Shown: positions 1 through 5,307, numbered from the stretch's first letter. The stretch is DNA of 5,307 bases from Faecousia sp. (GCA_029258495.1 JARHYV010000268.1:1-5307), one strand, 5' to 3'. Numbers and translations: made by a program. Notes: generated by a model from the letters alone, not told the origin.

Positions 1-558
1 GGTGACAACTACTATGATCTGCTTTCTGCCCTGCAAAAATCCATCCGGGGCTCCGACCCGGATGCAGCGACCCACTATCTGGCTCGCCTTTTGGAGGCAG
101 GCCAAATGCAGTCTGCCTGCCGGCGGCTGATGGTGATCGCCTGCGAGGATGTGGGGCTTGCTTACCCTCAGATCATCCCAATCGTAAAATCCTGCGTGGA
201 TGCAGCGCTGATGCTGGGTATGCCGGAGGCACGGATCCCACTGGTGGATGCGGCGATCCTGATGGCAACTTCCCCGAAATCAAATTCGGCATATATGGCA
301 CTGGGAGCGGCTTTTGCAGATATCCGAGCAGGAAAGGGACACGGATTTCCGCGTCATCTGCAAAATGTTCACGCGGACTCATACACCCAAGAACGCAGTC
401 AGGGATATCGTTATCCCCATGATTATCCAAACCATTGGGTGCAGCAGCAGTACCTTCCCGACGATCTGAAGGGAAAGCGGTACTATGAATACGGGGCAAA
501 TAAGATCGAACAAGCGGCAAAAAGCTACTGGGAATTGATCAAAGGAAAGGGTAACTGA
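1..558 (+). CDS. rarA: RarA/MgsA replication-associated recombination ATPase, C-terminal part (5' end outside window)
   Basis: The reading frame is open from base 1 to the TGA at 556-558 and gives 185 residues; the start lies to the left of the window. RarA (MgsA, related to eukaryotic WRNIP1) is a cytoplasmic AAA+ ATPase of the clamp-loader clade that acts at stalled replication forks. Only the C-terminal half is visible, so no Walker motifs can be checked. The visible part begins with the family signature YYDLLSALQKSIRGSDPDAA, followed by RRLMVIACEDVGLAYPQ and the helical MgsA domain with SPKSNSAYMALGAA and the late block YPHDYPNHWVQQQYLPD. These are typical of the tetramerisation/C-terminal domain. 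RarA proteins are usually somewhat over 400 residues, so a little under half is present. An ATG at 91 lies inside the conserved block and is not the true start. A DUF951 gene starts 1 base after the stop, so the two are probably translated from one mRNA. The identification is firm. Confidence 0.95.
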   Translation, partial: GDNYYDLLSALQKSIRGSDPDAATHYLARLLEAGQMQSACRRLMVIACEDVGLAYPQIIPIVKSCVDAALMLGMPEARIPLVDAAILMATSPKSNSAYMALGAAFADIRAGKGHGFPRHLQNVHADSYTQERSQGYRYPHDYPNHWVQQQYLPDDLKGKRYYEYGANKIEQAAKSYWELIKGKGN

Positions 559-559
559 G

Positions 560-754
560 ATGGATGTTCGTGTTGGGGATGTTTTGATTATGAAGAAAGA
601 ACATCCGTGTGGTGAGAAACGATGGATCGTTCTGAGAACGGGCGCAGACTTCCGGATGAAATGTATGGGGTGTGGTCATGAGATCATGCAGCCACGCCAC
701 AAGATCGAAAAAAATATTCGCACAATTCATAGAGAAGATCTCCCGAAAACCTGA
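560..754 (+). CDS. DUF951 family small protein, possible zinc-binding
   Basis: This 64-residue protein matches the DUF951 pattern: an N-terminal VGDVLIMKK strand, then HPCG (15-18), W22, the block RTGADFRMKC (26-35), CMGCGH (35-40) and a basic tail with MQPRHKIEK. Three cysteines (17, 35, 38) and nearby histidines (15, 40) would suit a metal site, but that is inference; the family has no established function that I know of. It is very basic, contains an OB/SH3-like pattern of short strands, has no signal peptide or membrane segment, and should be cytoplasmic. Its length is normal for the family. The ATG lies 1 base after the rarA stop, with a purine-rich AAAGG at 546-550 as a weak ribosome binding site, so translation is probably coupled to rarA. 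A strong terminator follows 10 bases after the stop, making this the last gene of the unit. Confidence 0.88.
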   Translation: MDVRVGDVLIMKKEHPCGEKRWIVLRTGADFRMKCMGCGHEIMQPRHKIEKNIRTIHREDLPKT

Positions 755-764
755 CAGATTGAAA

Positions 765-796
765 CGGCAGCTGCCTGTTGCAGCTGCCGCTTTTTT
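765..796 (+). terminator. Rho-independent terminator of the rarA-DUF951 unit
   Basis: A perfect 10-bp GC-rich stem (765-774 with 780-789) closes a 5-base loop (CTGTT) and is followed, after one C, by six T residues (791-796). It lies just after the DUF951 stop and separates that unit from spoIIGA. Confidence 0.93.
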
Positions 797-840
797 GCGT
801 CTACGGTTGCGCAGATAGATTTTCTGCCGTATCTGAGTAA

Positions 841-864
841 ACCTTGCGGTGGAACCACTAAGGT
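841..864. repeat. Interrupted inverted repeat upstream of spoIIGA
   Basis: ACCTT (841-845) pairs with AAGGT (860-864), and inside it GTGG (849-852) pairs with CCAC (855-858). The inner and outer dyads are offset by 1 base because the intervening bases are unequal (GCG against T). It ends just before the candidate -35 region of spoIIGA, where an activator would bind. It does not match the Spo0A box (TGTCGAA). It could be an operator or a chance structure. Confidence 0.4.
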
Positions 865-865
865 G

Positions 866-901
866 TTGCGACTGCATTTTCAGCATTGGCAGTCATATAC
901 T
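866..901 (+). promoter_or_regulatory. Candidate spoIIGA-sigE promoter, wide spacing (weak)
   Basis: TATACT (896-901) is a good -10-like hexamer 33 bases before the spoIIGA ATG. The best -35-like hexamer, TTGCGA (866-871), is 24 bases upstream. The known Spo0A-activated spoIIG promoter of Bacillus subtilis also has an unusually long spacer (22 bp), so a wide gap is not disqualifying. No clear TGTCGAA Spo0A box is visible; TGCGACT (867-873) matches the reverse-strand box TTCGACA at only five of seven bases. Treat this as a guess at the promoter location. Confidence 0.28.
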
Positions 902-917
902 CTTGTCAGTGTTTCAG

Positions 918-925
918 AAGGAGGT
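918..925 (+). promoter_or_regulatory. spoIIGA ribosome binding site that fixes the start
   Basis: AAGGAGGT is a full match to the anti-Shine-Dalgarno sequence and sits 9 bases before the ATG at 935. It rules against the GTG at 863, which would add 24 residues of non-family sequence and has no ribosome binding site. Confidence 0.9.
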
Positions 926-934
926 TCTGAGTAT

Positions 935-1702
935 ATGGTGGTATACTTAGATGGGGTGATCGGTCTGAATTTTCTGGTGGACTGGTTATTGCTTTTGGGT
1001 GTCAATCGATTATCGGGATATCCGCCGGGAATGGGAAGGGCGGCGGCAGCGGCATTTCTGGGCAGTGGATATTCTGGGCTATGTCTGATACCGTGTTTCA
1101 CTTTTTTGGCATCGGCATTATGGAGGGTCATCAGCTTGGGCATTGTTTGCATGGCTGCATTTGGGATGGATAGAAGTGCCTTTCGCCGGGGGACTCTGTT
1201 TGTGTTGCTGAGCATGGCACTTGGCGGCTTGGCGATCAGCCTGAACAGTGGTCACTTCATGGGACTGATCCTAGGGGCAGGAGCGTTGGCACTTCTGTGC
1301 CGCATGGGATTTTGCGGGCAGCTGGTCGGGCGAAAATTGATCCCTGTCAAATTGCAGCATAAGGGGAAAACAGCATCCTTTTTAGCCTTGCGGGATACTG
1401 GAAATACTCTGAGAGATCCTGTAACGGGAGAACCGGTTTTGATCGCAGGGCCAGAAGTGGCAGAACTGCTTTTGAAGTTGACGCCTGATGATCTTCGGGA
1501 TCCTGTTAAGACCATAGCGGCAAAAGGTTTGGATGGGTATCGCTTGATCCCGTACCATACTGTGGGCAGCAAGGGCGGAATGCTGCTGGCTGTGCGGTGC
1601 GACGCGGTAGAAATGAACGGAAAAGTCGGGAGGAAAATGGTTGCATTTACTGCCGAGCATTTTCCCGGGGGAGAATATGATGGATTGACCGGAGGGGTAT
1701 AA
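935..1702 (+). CDS. spoIIGA: SpoIIGA, membrane aspartic protease that processes pro-sigma-E
   Basis: The 255-residue protein is SpoIIGA, the sporulation protease that removes the pro-sequence of sigma-E in the mother cell after engulfment signals from the forespore (SpoIIR). The N-terminal half is hydrophobic with about five membrane segments (near residues 6-24, 35-53, 57-77, 86-103 and 107-124). The soluble C-terminal half carries the aspartic protease motif ALRDTGNTLRDPVTGEPV, with the catalytic triad D154-T155-G156 (the B. subtilis enzyme has DSG), and RLIPYHTVG (203-211), a conserved family block. The start is set by AAGGAGGT at 918-925. Its stop TAA overlaps the sigE ATG by 1 base, so protease and substrate are translationally coupled. 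It is shorter than the roughly 300-residue Bacillus protein and ends EYDGLTGGV, without the usual proline-containing tail that I recall for the family. The gene order and the DTG motif make the call firm. Confidence 0.93.
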   Translation: MVVYLDGVIGLNFLVDWLLLLGVNRLSGYPPGMGRAAAAAFLGSGYSGLCLIPCFTFLASALWRVISLGIVCMAAFGMDRSAFRRGTLFVLLSMALGGLAISLNSGHFMGLILGAGALALLCRMGFCGQLVGRKLIPVKLQHKGKTASFLALRDTGNTLRDPVTGEPVLIAGPEVAELLLKLTPDDLRDPVKTIAAKGLDGYRLIPYHTVGSKGGMLLAVRCDAVEMNGKVGRKMVAFTAEHFPGGEYDGLTGGV

Positions 1703-2412
1703 TGGGAAAAATCTTGGATCTGTTGAAGTTTTTAGGAATTCTATCCCCAAATGAGTCGGTATTCTATATTGGCGGCAGTGATGTACTTCCGCCTCCGTTA
1801 AGGGGAGAAGAGGAGATGCATGCACTGGAGGAATTGGAGCGCGGGAACGAAGGCGCAAAGCAGCAGCTGATCGAGCATAACCTTCGTCTGGTAGTTTATA
1901 TCGCAAAGCGGTTTGACAATACGGGAGTCAATCTGGAGGATCTGATCTCCATTGGTACCATTGGACTGATCAAAGCCATCAGTACCTATCGTATGGATAA
2001 GAATATCAAGCTTGCAACATATGCATCAAGGTGTATCGAAAATGAGATCCTGATGCACATTCGAAAAATCGCAAACCAACGAACGGAAGTGTCCCTGGAG
2101 GAGCCCATCAACATGGATGGAGAGGGAAATGAACTGCTGCTGTCGGATATTTTGGGTACGGAAGAGGATGTGGTATGCAGACCCCTGGAAGATGATGTGG
2201 ATCTCAAGCTGCTCCGAGATGCGCTGAATCGGCTGCCGAAAAGAGAAAAGGAAATTGTTGCGATGCGGTATGGGCTAGAGGGACAGAAGGAGCTGACACA
2301 GAAGGAGGTGGCACAAAAAATGGGGATCTCACAGTCTTATATTTCTCGTCTTGAGAAAAGAATTATGCTCCGTTTGCGGAAGGAACTGCTGAGACAGACC
2401 AGCTGTGCATAA
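1702..2412 (+). CDS. sigE: RNA polymerase sporulation sigma factor sigma-E (pro-sigma-E)
   Basis: This 236-residue sigma-70 family factor directs early mother-cell transcription in sporulation. Near-identical blocks to B. subtilis SigE are visible: YIGGSDVLPPPL (22-33), NLRLVVYIAKRF (60-71), EDLISIGTIGLIKA (79-92), KLATYASRCIENEILM (103-118) for region 2, GNELLLSDILGT (142-153), and the region 4 helix-turn-helix TQKEVAQKMGISQSYISRLEKRI (199-221). Region 3 is short, as is normal for this class. An N-terminal amphipathic pro-sequence holds it inactive; by alignment with the Bacillus site the cut should fall between F21 and Y22, which gives a pro-sequence of about 21 residues against 27 in B. 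subtilis. GGAGG at 1691-1695 is the ribosome binding site inside the end of spoIIGA. The usual next gene, sigG, is absent; rex follows with its own promoter. No clear terminator lies between them. Confidence 0.97.
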   Translation: MGKILDLLKFLGILSPNESVFYIGGSDVLPPPLRGEEEMHALEELERGNEGAKQQLIEHNLRLVVYIAKRFDNTGVNLEDLISIGTIGLIKAISTYRMDKNIKLATYASRCIENEILMHIRKIANQRTEVSLEEPINMDGEGNELLLSDILGTEEDVVCRPLEDDVDLKLLRDALNRLPKREKEIVAMRYGLEGQKELTQKEVAQKMGISQSYISRLEKRIMLRLRKELLRQTSCA

Positions 2413-2419
2413 AATTTAC

Positions 2420-2448
2420 TTGCAAATGTCCAATATAGGTGATATAAT
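2420..2448 (+). promoter_or_regulatory. SigA-type promoter of rex
   Basis: TTGCAA (2420-2425), a 17-base spacer and a perfect TATAAT (2443-2448) form a near-consensus vegetative promoter. Transcription would start near 2455, giving a leader of about 50 bases. It starts 8 bases after the sigE stop, so rex is expressed independently of sporulation. Confidence 0.85.
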
Positions 2449-2458
2449 TGATAATAAT

Positions 2459-2486
2459 TTTTATCGATAAAATATCATATCGATAT
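2459..2486. promoter_or_regulatory. Twin TATCGATA palindromes in the rex leader (candidate operator)
   Basis: A 14-bp perfect palindrome (2459-2472, centre TCGA) and a 10-bp one (2477-2486) share the core TATCGATA, with centres 16 bp apart. They lie just downstream of the -10 box, where a bound repressor would block transcription. In RNA the two cores could instead pair with each other in an 8-bp hairpin ending 4 bases before the ribosome binding site. Neither is a good match to the published clostridial Rex box (TTGTTAA-N4-TTAACAA); the first matches about four of seven bases on each side. The region is AT-rich, so chance is possible. Confidence 0.45.
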
Positions 2487-2505
2487 ATTGGAGGAGTAAC
2501 GAATT

Positions 2506-3150
2506 ATGGTAGAGCGTAAAGAAGTTTCGAAATCCGTGTTGAAACGCTTGCCGGGTTATTTGACTTATTTGAAGAGCATGCCTGAGGATGCACCTGTGCA
2601 TATCTCTGCAACTGCGTTAGCAAATGCCCTTGGAATGGGCGAGGTTCAGGTTCGTAAGGATTTGGCTTTGGTTTCAGATGGCGGACGCCCGAAGATCGGC
2701 TATCTCAGAGAGAGTCTGATCGACGATATCGAGCAGTTCCTTGGATATGATAATACGACGGATGCTGTGTTGGTCGGAGCCGGTAAGCTTGGCTGTGCCC
2801 TGTTGGGTTATCAGGGGTTTGAAGAATATGGGCTGAATATTCTTGCTGCATTTGACGCTGATGCAGCTAAGACCGGTATGGATGAATCCGGCAAGCCGGT
2901 TTATCCGTTGGAAAAACTGCCATCCTTTTGCAAGTCCCACAAGGTCTTGATGGGGATCATTACAGTTCCAAGCAGTCATGCGCAGGAAGTGTGTGATCTC
3001 ATGATCGCGAATGGGATCAAGGGTATCTGGAATTTCGCCCCTACGCATCTGGAGGCTCCGGCAAATATTCTGATCCAGACGCAAAATATGGCCACATCTC
3101 TGGCTGTTCTCAGTATGCATTTGCAGGCACAGATGAAATCCAAAGACTAA
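2506..3150 (+). CDS. rex: Rex-family redox-sensing transcriptional repressor
   Basis: The 214-residue protein is a cytoplasmic NADH/NAD+-sensing repressor that normally controls fermentation and reoxidation genes. Residues 1-80 form the winged-helix domain: KRLPGYLTYLKSM (13-25), ISATALANALGMGEVQVRKDL (33-53) with the recognition helix, and the wing GRPKIGY (60-66). Residues 86-210 form the Rossmann domain with VGAGKLG (90-96), the acidic end of beta 2 at FDAD (116-119), TVPSSHAQ (153-160) and GIKGIWNFAPTHL (170-182). A final helix (195-210) would make the domain-swapped dimer. Length is normal. The nucleotide loop has K where many Rex proteins have N (GxGNLG), and the wing and tail differ from the Bacillus protein, so this is a divergent Rex whose operator may differ. 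GGAGGAG (2490-2496) precedes the ATG. It has its own promoter and terminator. Confidence 0.92.
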   Translation: MVERKEVSKSVLKRLPGYLTYLKSMPEDAPVHISATALANALGMGEVQVRKDLALVSDGGRPKIGYLRESLIDDIEQFLGYDNTTDAVLVGAGKLGCALLGYQGFEEYGLNILAAFDADAAKTGMDESGKPVYPLEKLPSFCKSHKVLMGIITVPSSHAQEVCDLMIANGIKGIWNFAPTHLEAPANILIQTQNMATSLAVLSMHLQAQMKSKD

Positions 3151-3180
3151 AATGTGCAGCAGATCTCTTTGAGGAATATT

Positions 3181-3229
3181 CCCCTGTGTGAGATATCGGA
3201 CTTCTTCGGATCCCACACAGGGGGTTTTT
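3181..3229 (+). terminator. Rho-independent terminator of rex
   Basis: CCCCTGTGTG (3181-3190) pairs perfectly with CACACAGGGG (3214-3223) around a 23-base loop, followed by one G and five T residues (3225-3229). It lies 30 bases after the rex stop. Confidence 0.88.
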
Positions 3230-3235
3230 GTATAG

Positions 3236-3275
3236 AAAAATAAGCCACCTGTATAGTTGTACAGGTGGCTTAAAA
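3236..3275 (-). terminator. Rho-independent terminator of the Na/Pi cotransporter gene
   Basis: A perfect 13-bp stem (3241-3253 with 3260-3272) with a 6-base loop is followed, read on the minus strand, by five T residues (complement of 3236-3240). It lies about 20 bases past the transporter stop. On the plus strand the hairpin is followed only by A residues, so it acts on the minus strand. Confidence 0.9.
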
Positions 3276-3295
3276 TGTAGGAATCTACACCAATA

Positions 3296-5089
3296 TCACA
3301 GATTGTTCAGTGCATCGACATATTGTTTTCTACGACGCTGCAGCTCAGACTGGTAGTTCGCATCATTACCCTCGTGCAGATGACGGAGGTAATCATAGTG
3401 GTTGTTTAAGATCGCATCATTCTGACGGGCAAGCATCAACACAGCGATAGAGGAACACTGATCGGATGCGCGTTCCAGATGCGTCAAAGCCTCCATAAAT
3501 ACCAAACCGCTGTTTACGGAACAATCGCCGGCTTTCAAACGCTTGGTGTGGCGATCACGAAGGATGCGTACCATGTCATCGATGACTTCCTCGAATGGCT
3601 CGATAGCGCGTGCTTTCTCGTAATTATCTTCGGAAAATGCCTCTACTGTTGTTGTAAGGATCTCGGAAACAGCGCAGCAGATGATCTCAAGCTCCTTCTT
3701 AGCCTTTCCAGAGAATGCAGAATTCTCGGACTTCAGCTGCTCACCCAATTCCTCCAGATTTGTGGCATAGTCGCCGATACGCTCAAAATTAGGGACAGTT
3801 TGCATCAGCATATCCAACTGGCGATCTTCGCCCTCGGATTCTACCAATTTGGAAAGACCAATCAGAAAACGGTCAGCACTGTCAGCAAACTGATCTAGGC
3901 AATTTTCATTATCCTCGATGATGCTGGATTTGGCAGAATTATAATTAAGGAATTGCTCACAGCCATTAAAGAAATTTTCTTTTGCCAGTGCACCCATTGC
4001 AGCAACAGCCTTGGTTGCCTCATTCAGTGCGACAGCGGGGGATACATAAAGCTTTTCGTTGAGGACAAGGAGCTCGGCATGGCGCGGTTTCTTTTCGGGT
4101 TCATCCTTGACTACCAATTTGGAAAGGGTGACGAGCTGATTGGTAAACGGGAGCAGGACGATCGCGGTGACCAAATTGAAGAAAGTTTGGAAATTTGCGA
4201 TGGAACCGCTGTTGACCATCTGATTCCAGAACTCGCTGCCAAATACATTCATTTTGTGCATGATGGTCATCACAACCATGAATATAACGGTGCCGATGGT
4301 ATTGAATACGATGTGAACGACACCGGTACGCTTGGCATCCTTGGACGAGCCGATGGAACATACCATTGCAGTGGTAACACATGTGCCAAGGTTGATACCC
4401 ATGATGATGGGATAAACCATCGAGAAGGACATAGCACCGGTAGAGGACAGTGCCTGCAGCATGCCGACCATCGCAGAGGAGCTTTGTACAATGACCGTTA
4501 GCACAGTGCCGGAAACAATACCGAGAATGGGCATGTTTGCAAACTGGCTCAGCATGGATGCAAATTCGGGAGATTCAGACAGCGGCTCAACGGCTGCAGT
4601 CATGTTCATCAAGCCGGAGAACAAGATACCAAAGCCGATGAAAATATCGCCGATTGTCTTAGAACTTTTGCTCTTGATGAACATAATGAGAATGATGCCG
4701 ACAATCAAGGCAATGGGAGCAAGTGTATCCGGCTTGCAGAAAGCGAGGAACATATTGCCCGAGGAATCGATGTCCATCAAGCGAATGATCTGTGCCGTAA
4801 TGGTTGTGCCGATATTGGCACCGAGAACGATGGAAACGGCCTGACGAAGATTTAGTACACCCGCTCCGATCAATGCAACGGTCAAAACAATCGTAGCAGT
4901 AGAGCTCTGGATCACAGCGGTGACCAGAGTACCGGTAAGGACACCGACCAAAACACTGCCGGTAACTTTTTCAAGTACACGCTTGAGCGCTGCACCGGAG
5001 CTGTTTTTCAGTCCGTCGCCCATGATCTCGATACCGTACAAGAACATGGCTAGACCACCCAGCAGCCTGATTATGGAAAAAATATTCAT
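3296..5089 (-). CDS. Na/Pi cotransporter family protein with C-terminal PhoU-like domain
   Basis: The 597-residue membrane protein belongs to the Na/Pi cotransporter II-related family (NptA/YjbB type), which moves phosphate with sodium; direction of transport cannot be read from sequence. Two inverted transporter repeats are visible, each with its signature: QSSTAT (61-66) followed by GANIGTT (90-96), and QSSSAM (202-207) followed by GINLGTC (231-237). About eight or nine hydrophobic segments fall between residues 5 and 325. A basic/acidic linker (327-340) leads to a cytoplasmic helical PhoU-like part (about 345-560) with the two metal-site motifs ERIGD (436-440) and ERASD (539-543), then a charged tail. 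Family members with this fusion are common in Firmicutes and of this length, so it is intact. The ATG has GGGAG 9 bases upstream (5099-5103). The gene is monocistronic within the window and converges on rex. Confidence 0.93.
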   Translation of the reverse strand: MNIFSIIRLLGGLAMFLYGIEIMGDGLKNSSGAALKRVLEKVTGSVLVGVLTGTLVTAVIQSSTATIVLTVALIGAGVLNLRQAVSIVLGANIGTTITAQIIRLMDIDSSGNMFLAFCKPDTLAPIALIVGIILIMFIKSKSSKTIGDIFIGFGILFSGLMNMTAAVEPLSESPEFASMLSQFANMPILGIVSGTVLTVIVQSSSAMVGMLQALSSTGAMSFSMVYPIIMGINLGTCVTTAMVCSIGSSKDAKRTGVVHIVFNTIGTVIFMVVMTIMHKMNVFGSEFWNQMVNSGSIANFQTFFNLVTAIVLLPFTNQLVTLSKLVVKDEPEKKPRHAELLVLNEKLYVSPAVALNEATKAVAAMGALAKENFFNGCEQFLNYNSAKSSIIEDNENCLDQFADSADRFLIGLSKLVESEGEDRQLDMLMQTVPNFERIGDYATNLEELGEQLKSENSAFSGKAKKELEIICCAVSEILTTTVEAFSEDNYEKARAIEPFEEVIDDMVRILRDRHTKRLKAGDCSVNSGLVFMEALTHLERASDQCSSIAVLMLARQNDAILNNHYDYLRHLHEGNDANYQSELQRRRKQYVDALNNL

Positions 5090-5145
5090 TATTGTTATCT
5101 CCCTGATATTTCTTATAGAAGTGTATTCTCGTAAATAACCAGTAT

Positions 5146-5174
5146 ATTATAGTAAAGTCTTTGTAAAATGTAAA
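5146..5174 (-). promoter_or_regulatory. SigA-type promoter of the Na/Pi cotransporter gene
   Basis: Read on the minus strand, TTTACA (5174-5169), a 17-base spacer and a perfect TATAAT (5151-5146) lie about 57 bases upstream of the ATG. The near-consensus match and correct distance make this a strong call. The leader would be about 50 bases. Confidence 0.85.
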
Positions 5175-5200
5175 GAACAAATATAGACAGAATGTGACAG
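5151..5200 (-). promoter_or_regulatory. Direct repeats around the Na/Pi promoter, possible phosphate-response sites
   Basis: On the minus strand, CTGTC occurs at 5200-5196 and 5190-5186 (period 10), upstream of the -35. Then TTTACA occurs at 5174-5169 and 5167-5162, and TTTACT at 5156-5151; the last two are 5 bases apart (period 11). PhoP of Bacillus binds TTAACA-like repeats with 5-base gaps, and PhoB of Proteobacteria binds CTGTCAT repeats with an 11-base period. The match is suggestive for a phosphate transporter but imperfect, and the TTTACA copies partly are the promoter itself. Confidence 0.3.
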
Positions 5201-5228
5201 GGAAAGAATGGAATATTTTAATATATAT

Positions 5229-5263
5229 TTTGCATTTATTCCCAGAATAAGGAAAAGTGCAAA
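5229..5263. repeat. Nested inverted repeats in the right-edge non-coding region
   Basis: TTTGCA (5229-5234) pairs with TGCAAA (5258-5263), and inside it TTATTC (5236-5241) pairs with GAATAA (5245-5250) across a 3-base gap. No gene start is visible beside it. It may belong to control of a gene beyond the window, or be chance in AT-rich DNA. Confidence 0.35.
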
Positions 5264-5281
5264 CAATTTTGGGGAAAATTG
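5264..5281. repeat. Inverted repeat CAATTTT-GGGG-AAAATTG
   Basis: A perfect 7-bp dyad with a four-G centre, directly abutting the nested repeats to its left. A further 12-bp palindrome, CAAAAATTTTTG, lies at 5293-5304. There is no coding sequence from 5090 to 5307. The role is unknown; these could flank a promoter or terminator of the next gene to the right. Confidence 0.4.
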
Positions 5282-5307
5282 AATTCTCCCTCCAAAAATT
5301 TTTGTAG

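Noticed and set aside
807..835. Possible promoter TTGCGC-N17-TATCTG upstream of spoIIGA
   Set aside because: Each hexamer matches consensus at only about three bases, so it is no better than chance.
863..934. A longer spoIIGA start at the GTG at 863, adding 24 residues
   Set aside because: It has no ribosome binding site and adds non-hydrophobic, non-family sequence, while the ATG at 935 has a perfect AAGGAGGT.
755..934. A riboswitch or small RNA in the 180-base gap between DUF951 and spoIIGA
   Set aside because: After the terminator I can see only a small interrupted dyad and no conserved riboswitch core.
1382..1906. Minus-strand open frame across the spoIIGA-sigE junction
   Set aside because: It overlaps two firmly identified genes in antisense and has no family features.
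2674..3216. Minus-strand open frame opposite rex
   Set aside because: It would begin inside the rex terminator hairpin region, has no family features, and rex is clear on the other strand.
3841..4126. A 16-base exact repeat (3841-3856 and 4111-4126) inside the transporter gene
   Set aside because: Both copies are in frame, 90 codons apart, and encode LSKLV in helical regions; this is most simply shared codons for the same short peptide.
3479..4844. Long plus-strand open frames opposite the transporter (3479-3898, 3953-4501 and 4461-4844)
   Set aside because: They are antisense shadows of a well-recognised gene, lack ribosome binding sites and resemble no family I know.

Overview
This window looks like a chromosomal segment from an endospore-forming member of the Clostridia. 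The evidence is spoIIGA-sigE, a clostridial-style Rex, a DUF951 mini-protein and consensus SigA-type promoters with strong AGGAGG ribosome binding sites. A gut Oscillospirales or Lachnospirales-like bacterium is my guess from the moderate GC content and the protein flavour; it is not proven. The left part is a little richer in GC, and the flanks of rex and the right edge are rich in AT. I see no mobile element, CRISPR array, rRNA or tRNA.

Layout: (1) Bases 1-754, plus strand: the C-terminal 185 codons of the replication-associated ATPase RarA (MgsA), cut by the left edge, followed after 1 base by a 64-residue DUF951 protein. This unit ends at a strong terminator (765-796). (2) Bases 797-2412, plus strand: a control region with a weak candidate promoter and an interrupted dyad, then spoIIGA (935-1702) and sigE (1702-2412), which overlap by 1 base. 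SpoIIGA is the membrane aspartic protease that activates pro-sigma-E, so substrate and activator are made together. (3) Bases 2413-3229, plus strand: a near-consensus promoter, a leader with two TATCGATA palindromes, rex (2506-3150) and a terminator. (4) Bases 3236-5175, minus strand: a terminator facing that of rex, a 597-residue Na/Pi cotransporter-PhoU fusion (3296-5089), and its promoter with TTTACA and CTGTC repeats. (5) Bases 5176-5307: AT-rich non-coding DNA with small inverted repeats and no gene.

Functionally these are four separate transcription units: replication-fork maintenance, mother-cell sporulation control, NADH/NAD+ sensing, and phosphate/sodium transport. I found no clear undescribed multi-gene system. 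The points most worth checking are the divergent Rex with unusual palindromes in its leader, the short SpoIIGA paired with a short pro-sequence on sigma-E, the lack of sigG next to sigE, the possible phosphate-response repeats at the Na/Pi promoter, and the RarA-DUF951 pairing.
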